Shown: positions 46,639 to 55,996 of the stretch, piece after piece
Position numbering within the stretch: the stretch's first letter is position 1
How the letters are laid out: each line of letters starts with the position of its first letter
Origin: Janthinobacterium sp. J1-1
GTDB lineage: Bacteria > Pseudomonadota > Gammaproteobacteria > Burkholderiales > Burkholderiaceae_D
Reading direction: 5' to 3'
Length of the DNA: 64,000 nucleotides
Assembly (NCBI RefSeq): GCF_030944405.1
Contig: NZ_CP132339.1
Span: 806,001-870,000, forward strand
Program-made: the position numbers and the translations under genes
Notes under the pieces: generated by a model
Databases searched by the model: none
What the model saw: only the letters and a program-made list of their open reading frames with translations
Told to the model about the DNA's origin: nothing

Positions 46639-48206
46639 TCTTGAAATTTTTGCGCCTGTTAAAAATCATCCGGGTATCCATCAAATACGGTCTTGATGAA
46701 ATCGCCATCTCTGGCTTGAAAGTACCGCGTACCGCCAAGCTGATCGACACCGTCATCTTCTGGCGCGACCTGTCCTCGCCGCGCGGCCTGCGCCTGCGCC
46801 TGGCCCTGGAAGAGCTGGGCCCCATCTTCGTCAAGTTCGGCCAGGTGCTGTCGACCCGGCGCGACCTGATGCCGCCCGATATCGCCGAAGAACTGGCCCA
46901 CCTGCAAGACCGGGTGCCGCCGTTCGACTCCGACCTGGCGATCGCGCAGATCACCAAGTCCTTGGGCGCGCACCCTGACCAGCTATTCGCCCATTTCGAG
47001 CGCGACCCGGTGGCCTCCGCTTCGATTGCCCAGGTGCACTTTGCCACATTAAAAAATGGCAAGGAAGTGGCCGTCAAAGTGCTGCGTCCGGGCATGAAAA
47101 AGCTGATCGACGAAGACGTGGCGCTGATGCATATCGCCGCCGAATGGACCAGCCGCCTGTGGGCCGACAGCAAGCGATTGAAGCCGCGTGAAGTGGTGGG
47201 CGAGTTCGACAAATACCTGCACGACGAGCTGGACCTGATGCGCGAGGCGGCCAATGCCAGCCAGCTGCGCCGCAACTTTGCCGATTCGAACCTGCTGCTG
47301 GTGCCGGAAATGTACTGGGATTACTGTTCCAGCAGCGTGATCGTGATGGAACGCATGAACGGCATCCCCGTCTCGCAGATCGACCGCCTGGTGGCGGCCG
47401 GCGTGGACTTGCGCAAGCTGTCCACCGATGGCGTCGAGATTTTCTTCACGCAAGTATTCCGCGACGGCTTTTTCCACGCGGACATGCACCCGGGTAATAT
47501 TCTCGTGTCGATCGCGCCCGAGTCGTTCGGCCGCTATATCGCGCTCGACTTCGGCATCGTCGGCACCTTGAACGACTACGATAAAGATTACTTGTCGCAA
47601 AACTTCCTGGCCTTCTTCCGCCGCGACTACAAGCGCGTGGCCGAGGCCCATATCGAATCGGGCTGGGCGCCCAAGGAAACCCGCGTCGACGAACTGGAAG
47701 CGGCCGTGCGCGCCTGCTGCGAGCCGATCTTCGACCGACCCTTGAAAGATATCTCGTTCGGCCAGGTGCTGCTGCGGCTGTTCCAGACCTCGCGCCGCTT
47801 CAACGTGGAAGTGCAGCCGCAACTGGTGCTGTTGCAAAAGACCCTGCTCAATATCGAAGGCCTGGGCCGCCAGCTGGACCCGGAACTGGACCTGTGGCAG
47901 ACGGCCAAGCCGTATCTGGAAAAATGGATGAGCAAGCAGGTGGGGCCGCAAGGCTTCATGGAACGGATGCGCGCCGAGGCGCCACGCTATGCGCATATCT
48001 TCCCGCAACTGCCGCGCTTGCTGCACCAGGCCTTGACGGTGGCCGGCGAGCCGCGCGAAAACGAGGTGGAGCTGATGAAAACCTTGCTGGCGGAGCAAAG
48101 ACAAACCAATCGCCTGCTGAGCTTTATCGTGTATTTCGTCGGCGCCTTTGCGCTGGGCGCCCTGGGCTTCCAGCTGTTCATGCGCTGGCATCAACTGCCA
48201 TTCTAA
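46635..48206 (+). CDS. ubiB: Ubiquinone biosynthesis kinase-like protein UbiB
   Basis: 523 residues. UbiB is an atypical ADCK-type kinase-like ATPase required for ubiquinone synthesis. Motifs include the KxGQ signature [30 protein letters not shown], the catalytic-loop equivalent FHADMHPGN, and LDFGIVG. Two C-terminal membrane helices end the protein ([20 protein letters not shown]). ATG 46635 overlaps ubiJ. Confidence 0.96.
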   Translation: MILKFLRLLKIIRVSIKYGLDEIAISGLKVPRTAKLIDTVIFWRDLSSPRGLRLRLALEELGPIFVKFGQVLSTRRDLMPPDIAEELAHLQDRVPPFDSDLAIAQITKSLGAHPDQLFAHFERDPVASASIAQVHFATLKNGKEVAVKVLRPGMKKLIDEDVALMHIAAEWTSRLWADSKRLKPREVVGEFDKYLHDELDLMREAANASQLRRNFADSNLLLVPEMYWDYCSSSVIVMERMNGIPVSQIDRLVAAGVDLRKLSTDGVEIFFTQVFRDGFFHADMHPGNILVSIAPESFGRYIALDFGIVGTLNDYDKDYLSQNFLAFFRRDYKRVAEAHIESGWAPKETRVDELEAAVRACCEPIFDRPLKDISFGQVLLRLFQTSRRFNVEVQPQLVLLQKTLLNIEGLGRQLDPELDLWQTAKPYLEKWMSKQVGPQGFMERMRAEAPRYAHIFPQLPRLLHQALTVAGEPRENEVELMKTLLAEQRQTNRLLSFIVYFVGAFALGALGFQLFMRWHQLPF

Positions 48207-48225
48207 GCGCCTGTAAAGGAGAGTG

Positions 48226-48828
48226 ATGGCTGACTTTCACACCCGCGATCCGCTCTCGCCCGCCTTCTGGGACGAGCGGTTTGACAAGCAATTCACGCCG
48301 TGGGACCAGGGTGGCGTGCCGCAGCGCCTGGCGCAATTTGTCGCCGGCAGTCCGGCGCCGCTGCGCTGCCTGATTCCCGGCTGCGGCTCGGCCTACGAGC
48401 TGGCCTTCATGCTCGACCATGGCTGGAAGGCCACCGCCATCGACTTTTCGCCGGGCGCCGTGGCCGCGGCCCGCGCCGTGCTGGGCCAGCGGGCAGAACA
48501 TGTGGAGCAGGCCGATTTCTTTGCCTGGCAGCCAGTAGCCGCCCTGGACCTGATCTATGAACGCGCGTTTCTGTGCGCCATGCCGCGCGCCATGTGGCCG
48601 CAGGTGGCCGCGCGCTGGGCGCAGCTGCTGGCGCCGGGCGCCATGCTGGCCGGCTATTTCTTTTTTGACGACAATGGCAAGGGGCCGCCGTTCGGCATCG
48701 CCCGCGAGCAGCTGTTTGAATTGCTGGCGCCGCATTTCGACTGCCTGGCCGATGAAAGCGTCGACGATTCGATTGCCGTGTTTGCCGGCAAGGAACGCTG
48801 GATGGCCTGGCGCCGTCGCCCTGGCTGA
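48226..48828 (+). CDS. TPMT-family SAM-dependent methyltransferase
   Basis: 200 residues. PLSPAFWDERF with TPWDQGGVP and the SAM loop LIPGCGSAYEL are those of the thiopurine S-methyltransferase family, which in bacteria methylates thiols, selenium or tellurium oxyanions. ATG 48226 is preferred to GTG 48223 given the AAGGAG site. It follows ubiB by 19 bases. The true substrate is unknown. Confidence 0.88.
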   Translation: MADFHTRDPLSPAFWDERFDKQFTPWDQGGVPQRLAQFVAGSPAPLRCLIPGCGSAYELAFMLDHGWKATAIDFSPGAVAAARAVLGQRAEHVEQADFFAWQPVAALDLIYERAFLCAMPRAMWPQVAARWAQLLAPGAMLAGYFFFDDNGKGPPFGIAREQLFELLAPHFDCLADESVDDSIAVFAGKERWMAWRRRPG

Positions 48829-48869
48829 AGCCACCCCGGCTATTTCTGCTAAGGGCCGTGGAAAAGCTT

Positions 48870-48875
48870 TATAAT
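48870..48875 (+). promoter_or_regulatory. Possible -10 box for the FmdB-like gene
   Basis: A perfect TATAAT is 33 bases upstream of the start. The best -35 candidate is CTGCTA (48846-48851) at 18 bp, which is poor. Confidence 0.35.
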
Positions 48876-48907
48876 TCAGGGTTTTTGATGATTTTTGCGG
48901 AGTTCTG

Positions 48908-49216
48908 ATGCCGATTTACGCTTACCGCTGTGAAGAGTGTGGTTTTGCCAAGGATGTCTTGCAAAAGATGTCCGATCCCGTGCTGACGGTGTGCCTGTCT
49001 TGCGGCAAGCCCAGTTTCAAGAAACAATTGACCGCCGCCGGTTTCCAGTTGAAGGGCACCGGCTGGTACGCCACCGATTTCCGTGGCGGCACGGCGCCGA
49101 CCACCGCCATCCCGACCGGGCCTGCCGAGAGCGCCAAGCCGGCTGCCGACAGCGCACCCGCCGCGGCCACGCCAGCAGCGACGCCAGCGCCGGCCGCCGC
49201 GCCGAAAGCGGACTGA
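48908..49216 (+). CDS. FmdB-type zinc ribbon protein
   Basis: 102 residues. MPIYAYRCEECGFAKDVLQ and VCLSCGKPSFKKQ give the CxxC...CxxC zinc ribbon of the FmdB family, thought to be regulatory. The C-terminal third is a low-complexity alanine/proline tail. It is followed 46 bases later by the DUF502 gene and then by aspS, a conserved beta-proteobacterial order. Confidence 0.88.
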   Translation: MPIYAYRCEECGFAKDVLQKMSDPVLTVCLSCGKPSFKKQLTAAGFQLKGTGWYATDFRGGTAPTTAIPTGPAESAKPAADSAPAAATPAATPAPAAAPKAD

Positions 49217-49262
49217 AGAACTGTGGCGCAAGCCGCAGCCCGTGGCCCTTACCGAGAAACCG

Positions 49263-49898
49263 ATGCGTAAATACTTTATTACCGGATTGCTGATTCTAGT
49301 GCCGCTGGCGATCACCGTCTGGGTACTCAACCTGGTGATCGGCACGCTGGACCAGTCGCTGTTGCTGGTGCCGCAACGTTTCCGCCCGCAATCGATGTTC
49401 GGCTTTGACATTCCCGGCCTGGGCACGATACTGACCATATTGATCGTGTTTTTGACTGGCTTGCTGACCAACAACCTGGTCGGCAACTATGTGGTGAAAC
49501 TGTGGGAGCGCCTGCTGCAACGCATTCCCATCGTCAATTCCCTGTATTCGAGCGTCAAGCAGGTGTCGGACACCCTGTTTTCCTCGTCGGGCAATGCGTT
49601 CCGCAAGGCCGTGCTGGTGCCGTATCCGCACCAGAACTCGTGGACCATCGCCTTTTTGACGGGCGTGCCGGGCGGCGATGCGGCCAGGCACCTGGTGGGC
49701 GATTATGTCAGCGTGTATGTGCCGACGACGCCCAACCCCACATCGGGCTTTTTCCTGATGATGAAACGCAGCGATGTGGTCGAGCTCGACATGAGCGTCG
49801 ACGCGGCGCTCAAGTACATTGTCTCGATGGGCGTGGTGGCGCCCGCGGAAGTTGCCGCTGTCGCTGCCCCGGTAACGGTGCCGGCAGCCAAAGAATAA
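49263..49898 (+). CDS. DUF502 membrane protein
   Basis: 211 residues. Two membrane helices (FITGLLILVPLAITVWVLNL and ILTILIVFLTGLLTNNLVG) are followed by the conserved IPIVNSLYSSVKQVSDTLF and VPTTPNPTSGFF stretches of DUF502. Function is unknown. ATG 49263 matches the family start; the open frame upstream overlaps the FmdB-like gene. It is encoded just before aspS. Confidence 0.9.
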   Translation: MRKYFITGLLILVPLAITVWVLNLVIGTLDQSLLLVPQRFRPQSMFGFDIPGLGTILTILIVFLTGLLTNNLVGNYVVKLWERLLQRIPIVNSLYSSVKQVSDTLFSSSGNAFRKAVLVPYPHQNSWTIAFLTGVPGGDAARHLVGDYVSVYVPTTPNPTSGFFLMMKRSDVVELDMSVDAALKYIVSMGVVAPAEVAAVAAPVTVPAAKE

Positions 49899-49962
49899 AG
49901 GCAGGCGCTCCACGTGGGGCGTGGCCGGATCGAACACTCACTAACCTGAACTGAGAATTTTT

Positions 49963-51765
49963 ATGTCTATGCGTACTGAATATTGCGGCCTCGTCACCGA
50001 AGCCATGCTGGGCCAAACCGTCAGCCTGTGCGGCTGGGTACATCGCCGCCGTGACCACGGCAGCCTGATCTTCATCGACCTGCGCGACCGCGAAGGCCTG
50101 GTGCAGATCGTCTGCAACCCGGAACAAGCCGAGATGTTCAAGGTCGCCGAAGCCGTGCGCAATGAATTCTGCCTGCGCGTGACGGGCGTGGTGACCAACC
50201 GTATCGACGGCACCATCAACAACAACCTGAAATCGGGCAAGATCGAAGTGGTGTGCTCCGAACTGGAAGTGCTGAACCCTTCCGTGCCGGTACCGTTCCA
50301 GCTGGACGACGACAACCTGTCGGAAACCACGCGTTTGACGCACCGCGTGCTGGACCTGCGCCGCCCGCAAATGCAGAACAACCTGCGCCTGCGCTACAAG
50401 GTGACGATGGAAGTGCGCAAGTACCTCGACAACCTGGGCTTCATCGACATCGAAACGCCGATGCTGACCAAGTCGACCCCGGAAGGCGCGCGCGACTACC
50501 TGGTGCCGTCGCGTGTCAACGCCGGCAGCTTCTTCGCGCTGCCGCAGTCGCCGCAGCTGTTCAAGCAGCTGTTGATGGTCGCCAACTTCGACCGTTACTA
50601 CCAGATCACCAAGTGCTTCCGCGACGAAGACCTGCGCGCCGACCGCCAGCCTGAATTCACCCAGATCGACTGCGAAACCTCGTTCCTGACGGAACAGGAA
50701 ATCCGCGACCTGTTCGAAGACATGATCCGCGTGGTGTTCAAGAACACCCTGAACATCGACCTGCCGAACCCGTTCCCGGTGATGGACTTTGCCGAAGCGA
50801 TGGGCCTGTACGGTTCCGACAAGCCGGACATGCGCGTCAAGCTGGCCTTCACCGACCTGACCGAGATCATGAAATCGGTCGAGTTCAAGGTCTTCAACGG
50901 CGCCGCCAACATGAAGGGCGGCCGCGTGGTGGCCTTGCGCGTACCGGGCGGCGGCACCATGCCGCGTTCGGAAATCGACGCCTACACCCAGTTCGTCGCC
51001 ATCTACGGCGCCAAGGGCCTGGCCTACATCAAGGTCAACGAGAAAGCCAAGGGTCCTGAAGGCCTGCAGTCGCCGATCGTCAAGTTCCTGCCGGCCGACG
51101 TGCTGGCCACGATCCTCGAGCAGACCGGCGCGCAAGACGGCGACCTGATCTTCTTCGGCGCCGACAAGGCGAAAGTCGTCAACGACGCCATCGGCGCGCT
51201 GCGCGTGAAAATCGGCCACAGCGAATTCGGCAAGAAAGCCGGCCTGTTCGACGACGTGTGGAAGCCATTGTGGGTGGTCGACTTCCCGATGTTCGAACAC
51301 GACGAAGAAGCGGACCGCTGGACCGCCACCCACCATCCGTTCACGGCGCCGAAAGACGGCCATGAAGACATGCTGGAAAGCGATCCGGGCGCCTGCATCG
51401 CCAAGGCCTACGACATGGTCCTGAACGGCTGGGAACTGGGCGGCGGTTCGATCCGTATCCACCGCGAAGAAGTGCAGTCGAAAGTGTTCCGCGCGCTGAA
51501 GATCGATGCCGAGGAAGCGCAGCTGAAATTCGGCTTCCTGCTCGACGCCCTGCAATATGGCGCGCCACCGCATGGCGGCCTGGCATTCGGCCTGGACCGT
51601 ATCGTGACCATGATGACCGGTTCCGAATCGATCCGCGACGTGATCGCCTTCCCGAAAACCCAGCGCGCGCAAGACTTGCTGACCCACGCGCCGTCGGAAG
51701 TGGACGAGAAGCAACTGCGCGAACTGCATATCCGTTTGCGCAGCGCCGATCCTAAAGTAGTCTAA
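49963..51765 (+). CDS. aspS: Aspartyl-tRNA synthetase
   Basis: 600 residues, bacterial type with an N-terminal OB-fold anticodon domain ([20 protein letters not shown]), class II motif 2 [18 protein letters not shown], a GAD insertion domain in the middle, and motif 3 [15 protein letters not shown]. It charges tRNA-Asp; whether it also charges tRNA-Asn cannot be told from the window alone. A palindromic repeat follows the stop. Confidence 0.97.
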   Translation: MSMRTEYCGLVTEAMLGQTVSLCGWVHRRRDHGSLIFIDLRDREGLVQIVCNPEQAEMFKVAEAVRNEFCLRVTGVVTNRIDGTINNNLKSGKIEVVCSELEVLNPSVPVPFQLDDDNLSETTRLTHRVLDLRRPQMQNNLRLRYKVTMEVRKYLDNLGFIDIETPMLTKSTPEGARDYLVPSRVNAGSFFALPQSPQLFKQLLMVANFDRYYQITKCFRDEDLRADRQPEFTQIDCETSFLTEQEIRDLFEDMIRVVFKNTLNIDLPNPFPVMDFAEAMGLYGSDKPDMRVKLAFTDLTEIMKSVEFKVFNGAANMKGGRVVALRVPGGGTMPRSEIDAYTQFVAIYGAKGLAYIKVNEKAKGPEGLQSPIVKFLPADVLATILEQTGAQDGDLIFFGADKAKVVNDAIGALRVKIGHSEFGKKAGLFDDVWKPLWVVDFPMFEHDEEADRWTATHHPFTAPKDGHEDMLESDPGACIAKAYDMVLNGWELGGGSIRIHREEVQSKVFRALKIDAEEAQLKFGFLLDALQYGAPPHGGLAFGLDRIVTMMTGSESIRDVIAFPKTQRAQDLLTHAPSEVDEKQLRELHIRLRSADPKVV

Positions 51766-51790
51766 AGCAAAGCCTGACCCGTTGAGGGCT

Positions 51791-51830
51791 GGGGTCAGAC
51801 GGGGACGCCGAGTCCCAAGGGTCTGACCCC
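51791..51830. repeat. Palindromic intergenic repeat, copy 3 (inverted)
   Basis: The reverse complement of copies 1 and 2: GGGGTCAGAC (51791-51800) pairs with GTCTGACCCC (51821-51830), with the inner GGGAC/GTCCC stem. It lies between aspS and nudB. Confidence 0.9.
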
Positions 51831-51845
51831 TTTTTCATTATTGCC

Positions 51846-52328
51846 ATGACTTATAAAATTCCCGTTTCCGTGCTGGTCGTCATCCATACGGCCGACCTCG
51901 ACGTGCTGCTGATCGAGCGCGCGGGGCAGCCCGGCTTCTGGCAATCGGTGACCGGTTCGATCGACGCCGTCGACGAACCGCTGTTGCAGGCGGCCACGCG
52001 CGAGCTGTTCGAAGAGACCGGCATCGTCGCCGACGGCCAGCAGATCGCGCTGCTCGATTGGCAACTGTCGAATGTGTATGAGATTTATCCGGTCTGGCGC
52101 CATCGCTATGCACCCGGCGTGGTCCACAATACGGAACACGTGTTCAGCGTGCGCGTGCCGCGCGACTGCGTGGTGACTGTCAATCCGCGCGAACACCTGC
52201 GCTATACATGGCTGCCGTATCTGGCGGCGGCCGACCAGTGTTTTTCTTCTTCCAATGCGGAAGCGATTCTGCAACTGCCAGCCATCACGGGGTTGAATCC
52301 GGGCCAGGCGCCACAAGAAAGTACCTGA
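51846..52328 (+). CDS. nudB: Dihydroneopterin triphosphate pyrophosphatase (Nudix)
   Basis: 160 residues. It removes pyrophosphate in folate synthesis. The Nudix box is visible as TGSIDAVDEPLLQAATRELF followed by EETGI. The context SVLVVIHTADLDVLLIERAG and FWQSVTGS is typical of NudB. It follows aspS, as in many beta-proteobacteria; the next gene starts on its last base. Confidence 0.92.
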   Translation: MTYKIPVSVLVVIHTADLDVLLIERAGQPGFWQSVTGSIDAVDEPLLQAATRELFEETGIVADGQQIALLDWQLSNVYEIYPVWRHRYAPGVVHNTEHVFSVRVPRDCVVTVNPREHLRYTWLPYLAAADQCFSSSNAEAILQLPAITGLNPGQAPQEST

Positions 52329-52621
52329 TGCTGAACTGGAATTATTTGACGATGCAACAAAAGCTGCTGGGCGCGCTGGGCATTGCGTTCTGCATTTGCG
52401 TGATCCTGGCCCTGTTCCGCTTTAATCCGCCGGACCGCACGCCGCCGATCGGCTTGCCGCTGGTGGCGATCGGCTGGCTGCTGCATCCGGGCGCATTTGC
52501 CGTGGGCAAACGCACCGTCGCCTGGCGCGGCGCGCCGCTGCTGGTCAAGATCGTGTGGGCGGCCGCCATCACGGCCTTGTTGGTCAGCGTGACGGCTGGC
52601 GTGGGGCGCATGCTGGCCTGA
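52328..52621 (+). CDS. Small membrane protein, unknown
   Basis: 97 residues with two or three hydrophobic segments (LGALGIAFCICVILALF, GLPLVAIGWLLH and VWAAAITALLVSVTAGVG). The start ATG 52328 overlaps the nudB stop by one base, which supports expression. No family is recognised. Confidence 0.65.
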   Translation: MLNWNYLTMQQKLLGALGIAFCICVILALFRFNPPDRTPPIGLPLVAIGWLLHPGAFAVGKRTVAWRGAPLLVKIVWAAAITALLVSVTAGVGRMLA

Positions 52622-52697
52622 TCCAACTTCCGCTTTAGGTGCGCGCACGCACCGTTGAATGCAGCGCGGCGCGCCTGTCTCGGAGTAGAATCAATGC

Positions 52698-53519
52698 ATG
52701 AAAATCCGCGTAGCAACTTATAATATCCACAAGGGTGTGTCCTCCGTGCGCGGGCTGCCCCGCGTGCATGCCCTCAAGCAGGCGATCGCCCTGTTCGATG
52801 CCGATGTCGTGTTCCTGCAGGAGGTACAGGGCAAGCACGACCGCAATGCGGCCCGCTATGGCGCCGAAGCGCATGGCCACAAGCATTGGCCGGAAGCGTC
52901 GCAGCATGAATTCTTTGCCGGCCCCGAGCACCATACGGCCTACGGCATGAATGCCGTGTACGACCATGGCCACCATGGCAACGCCTTGCTCAGCCGGTAC
53001 CCGATCGGCTCCCAGGTCAACCATGACGTGTCCGACCATGCGTATGAACAGCGCGGCATCCTGCATTGCGTACTGCAAACGCCGCAGGCCGACGTGCACT
53101 GCTATGTGGTGCACCTGGGCTTGTTCGAATCGGGACGGGGCCGTCAGACGCAGGCCCTGATCGACGCCGTGATGGCCTCGGCGCCGAATGGCGAGCCGGT
53201 GATCATCGCCGGCGACTTCAACGACTGGCGCAACACCCTCAGCGACAAGCTGAGGAATGCGCTGGGCGTGGTGGAAGTGTTCGACCAGCGCGCCTCCAAT
53301 TCGGCCCTGGGCGACCTGGTGCGCACCCTGGCGCGGCGCCAGGCCCGTCCGCCCGTGCCGGTGCCGGCGCGCACCTTTCCCGCCGCCTTGCCATGGTTCC
53401 GGCTCGACCGCATCTATGTGCGCGGCTTCCAGGTGGAAGGGGCGCAAGTGATGCATGGCACCTTGTGGGCAAAACTGTCGGACCATGCGCCGATCGTTGC
53501 CGCCTTGAAACTGGCCTAG
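52698..53519 (+). CDS. Endonuclease/exonuclease/phosphatase-family protein (YbhP-like)
   Basis: 273 residues. The fold signatures are RVATYNIHKG, VVFLQEVQG, the IAGDFNDWRN metal site and the terminal LSDHAPIVAAL. YbhP-like proteins sit beside cardiolipin synthase B (as ybhP-clsB in E. coli) and here precede clsB by 8 bases. The substrate is not established, with lipid phosphates or nucleic acids both possible. Confidence 0.9.
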   Translation: MKIRVATYNIHKGVSSVRGLPRVHALKQAIALFDADVVFLQEVQGKHDRNAARYGAEAHGHKHWPEASQHEFFAGPEHHTAYGMNAVYDHGHHGNALLSRYPIGSQVNHDVSDHAYEQRGILHCVLQTPQADVHCYVVHLGLFESGRGRQTQALIDAVMASAPNGEPVIIAGDFNDWRNTLSDKLRNALGVVEVFDQRASNSALGDLVRTLARRQARPPVPVPARTFPAALPWFRLDRIYVRGFQVEGAQVMHGTLWAKLSDHAPIVAALKLA

Positions 53520-53527
53520 AGTTGCGC

Positions 53528-54691
53528 ATGCGTTCAGTCCACTATACCGCCCATAACGACATCCAGCTGCTGTATTGCGGCACCGACTACTTTCCCGCCC
53601 TGATCGGCGCCATCGACAATGCAAAGAAAGAGGTCTATTTCGAGACCTATATCTTTGCCGACGACGCCACCGGCACCCTGGTGCTCGACGCCCTGAAGCG
53701 GGCGGCCGCGCGCGGCGTCATGGTCTGCATGATTACCGACTGGTTCGGCACCGGCCGGCGCAGGGTCAACGCCATGCATGCCCAGCTGGAAGCGGCGGGC
53801 GTGCATCACCGCGTGTTCAACCCGTGGTTCTTGCGCGGCGTCACGCGCACGCACCGGAAGATCTGCGTGGTCGATTACGAGGTGGCGCTGGTGGGCGGCA
53901 TCAATATCAATGACGACATGTTTTGCGACTACGACCACAATATCAGCCTGGAAGCGCCGCGCTGGGATTTCGCGGTGCAGGTGAAAGGGCCGCTGGTCGA
54001 CGCCATCCATATGGAAGCGCAGGCGCAGTGGGCGCGCCTGGGCAAGATGAACCTGGTGCGCCGCATCAAGCTGTACCGCAAGATGCGGGTGGTCGGCAAG
54101 GAACTGGCGAAGAACCCGGTGGTGGCCGGCTTTGTCGTGCGCGACAACCTGCGCAACCGCCGCACCATTCAGCGCGCCTATCTGCAGGCGCTGGGCCAGG
54201 CGCGCAAGAGCGTGATGCTGGCCAACCCGTATTTTGCACCCGGCCACAAGCTGCGCCGGGCGCTGGCGCGCGCCGCCCAGCGCGGGGTGGACGTGGTGCT
54301 GCTGATCGGCGTGGGCGAGTTCAAGCTGCAAGATGCCGTCGCGCATTCGTTTTACCCTAAGCTGCTGGCGGCCGGCGTGAAAATCGTCGAATACCGCAAG
54401 ACGCAGCTGCATGCCAAGGTGGCGGTGGTCGACGATGACTGGGCCACCGTGGGCTCGAGCAATATCGACGCGCTCAGCCTGTTTTTGAACCAGGAAGCCA
54501 ATGTGGTGATCAAGGACGTGGCGTTCGCCCAGGCCTTGCGCCAGCATATAGAACAGGGCATTGCCGACGGCAAGGTGATCCACCAGGACGACTTCAAGCA
54601 TATCGGCCGCGTGCAGCGCATCGGCTATGAGCTGGCGTTCTGGAGTTACCGCCTGGTGATGCGCATCTTTTCAGTAGGGAAATACGCATGA
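53528..54691 (+). CDS. clsB: Cardiolipin synthase B
   Basis: 387 residues. Two phospholipase-D HKD motifs are intact: THRKICVVDYEVALVGGIN and LHAKVAVVDDDWATVGSSN. ClsB makes cardiolipin or phosphatidylglycerol by transferring phosphatidyl groups at the membrane. ATG 53528 is chosen because it gives the family N-terminus and follows the YbhP-like stop; a longer open frame overlaps that gene. Its stop overlaps the hslR start by four bases. Confidence 0.94.
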   Translation: MRSVHYTAHNDIQLLYCGTDYFPALIGAIDNAKKEVYFETYIFADDATGTLVLDALKRAAARGVMVCMITDWFGTGRRRVNAMHAQLEAAGVHHRVFNPWFLRGVTRTHRKICVVDYEVALVGGININDDMFCDYDHNISLEAPRWDFAVQVKGPLVDAIHMEAQAQWARLGKMNLVRRIKLYRKMRVVGKELAKNPVVAGFVVRDNLRNRRTIQRAYLQALGQARKSVMLANPYFAPGHKLRRALARAAQRGVDVVLLIGVGEFKLQDAVAHSFYPKLLAAGVKIVEYRKTQLHAKVAVVDDDWATVGSSNIDALSLFLNQEANVVIKDVAFAQALRQHIEQGIADGKVIHQDDFKHIGRVQRIGYELAFWSYRLVMRIFSVGKYA

Positions 54692-55077
54692 GCGAGATGA
54701 GCAATCTGCGTATCGACAAATGGCTGTGGGCGGCGCGTTTTTTCAAGACGCGCACCCTGGCCAGCGAGGCCGTCGATACCGGTAAAGTCAAAGTGGGCGG
54801 CGAGCGCGTGAAACCGGCGCGCGGCCTGCGCATCGGCGATGAATTGTTCATCGACAATGGCGCCGATACGTGGGAAGTGGAAGTGCTGGGCCTGTCCGAC
54901 AAGCGCGGCGCGGCGCCCGTGGCGCGCCTGCTGTATGCGGAAACGCCGGCCAGCATCGCGCGCCGCGAGCAGGCCCAGGAAGAACGCAAACTGTTCCGCG
55001 AGCCGGGCAGCACCATCAAAGGGCGGCCGACCAAGCGCGACCGCCGTCAACTGAGCAAGGCCGGCGACCTCTCCTGA
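54688..55077 (+). CDS. hslR: Heat shock protein 15 (S4-domain RNA-binding protein)
   Basis: 129 residues. LRIDKWLWAARFFKTRTLAS and the following VKVGGERVKPARGLRIGDE form the S4 domain of Hsp15, which binds stalled 50S subunits carrying nascent chains. The C-terminal tail is basic (GRPTKRDRRQL). It overlaps clsB by four bases. Confidence 0.93.
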   Translation: MSEMSNLRIDKWLWAARFFKTRTLASEAVDTGKVKVGGERVKPARGLRIGDELFIDNGADTWEVEVLGLSDKRGAAPVARLLYAETPASIARREQAQEERKLFREPGSTIKGRPTKRDRRQLSKAGDLS

Positions 55078-55140
55078 GTTGCCTCAATACGCCGTTTCCT
55101 GGCCGTGACAAGCCGGCCAGGAATTGTTGCATCGCATCAA

Positions 55141-55156
55141 TAGAACGTCCGCTCTA
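55141..55156. promoter_or_regulatory. Imperfect dyad, likely TetR-type operator
   Basis: TAGAACGTCCGCTCTA follows the dyad TAGAnCGnnCGnTCTA, typical of TetR-family binding sites. It lies about 130 bp upstream of the TetR gene and overlaps the region before its predicted -35. A looser similar sequence (CGAGCGTTCG) lies at 55198-55207. Confidence 0.55.
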
Positions 55157-55166
55157 AATTTCGTGT

Positions 55167-55194
55167 TTGACTTTTGCGGCGCACTGGATAATAG
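55167..55194 (+). promoter_or_regulatory. Possible promoter for the TetR-fad cluster
   Basis: TTGACT (55167-55172) and TAATAG (55189-55194) have a 16-bp spacer; GATAAT at 55187 is an alternative -10 with a short spacer. Confidence 0.45.
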
Positions 55195-55285
55195 TACGAG
55201 CGTTCGGATTTTTTCATGGCGTGCTTTTTTTTGCCGCGACGACAAAATCCACCAGTCTGGCCACATCACATTAAGAACGGTAATT

Positions 55286-55912
55286 TTGAATACTTCAGTC
55301 AAATTCATGCGCAAGGGCGAACTGACGCGGGCCGCCATCCTCGACGTGGCGCTGGACTTGTCCAGCCGCGACGGCCTGGAAGGGCTGACCATCGGGCTGC
55401 TGGCCGACAAGATGAACATGAGCAAATCGGGCGTGTTCGCCCATTTCGGCTCGCGCGAAGACTTGCAGATGGAAGTGCTCAAGCTCTACCACCATCGTTT
55501 CGAGCAGGAAGTGTTTTTTCCGAGCATGAAAGAGCCGCGCGGCATCGCCCGCCTGCAATCGATGTTTGCGCGCTGGGTCAAGCGGGTCAGCGTGGAAATC
55601 GCCTCGGGCTGCATCTATATCAGTGGCGCCGTCGAGTATGACGACCGTCCGGGCCCGATCCGCGAGTCGCTGGTGGCCATGGTGCAAGCCTGGCAGGGCG
55701 CCTTGCTGCGCAGCGTGCAGCAGTCGATCGCTTCCGGCGACCTGAAGGCCGGCACCGACGCGCAGCAGATGGTGTATGAAATGTATGGCCTGATTTTGGC
55801 CCTGCATCACGACGCGCGCTTCCTGCGCGTGCCGGGCAGCATCGAGCGGGCGCAGCGCGGTTTCGAGCGCCTGATCGAGTCGTACCAGAATCACGCCACC
55901 GTCACAGAATAA
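55286..55912 (+). CDS. TetR-family regulator of the beta-oxidation cluster
   Basis: 208 residues from TTG 55286 (NTSVKFMRKGELTR), or 201 from ATG 55307; the TTG has a weak AAGAACGG site and ATG 55307 none. The N-terminal helix-turn-helix is LTIGLLADKMNMSKSGVFAHFGSRED. The C-terminal domain should bind an acyl-CoA or fatty acid. It is the first gene before the acyl-CoA dehydrogenase, so local control of the fad genes is likely. Confidence 0.87.
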   Translation: MNTSVKFMRKGELTRAAILDVALDLSSRDGLEGLTIGLLADKMNMSKSGVFAHFGSREDLQMEVLKLYHHRFEQEVFFPSMKEPRGIARLQSMFARWVKRVSVEIASGCIYISGAVEYDDRPGPIRESLVAMVQAWQGALLRSVQQSIASGDLKAGTDAQQMVYEMYGLILALHHDARFLRVPGSIERAQRGFERLIESYQNHATVTE

Positions 55913-55996
55913 GCAGTCCAGCAGGATCAGCAGGATCAGCAACATACGCCGCACATACAAGTACAACACTTTAGCTAATGCCTTGAGGAGAAAATA

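Noticed and set aside
55913..55950. Short tandem AGCAGGATC repeat before the acyl-CoA dehydrogenase
   Set aside because: Only about two and a half units, with no sign of a regulatory or phase-variable role.
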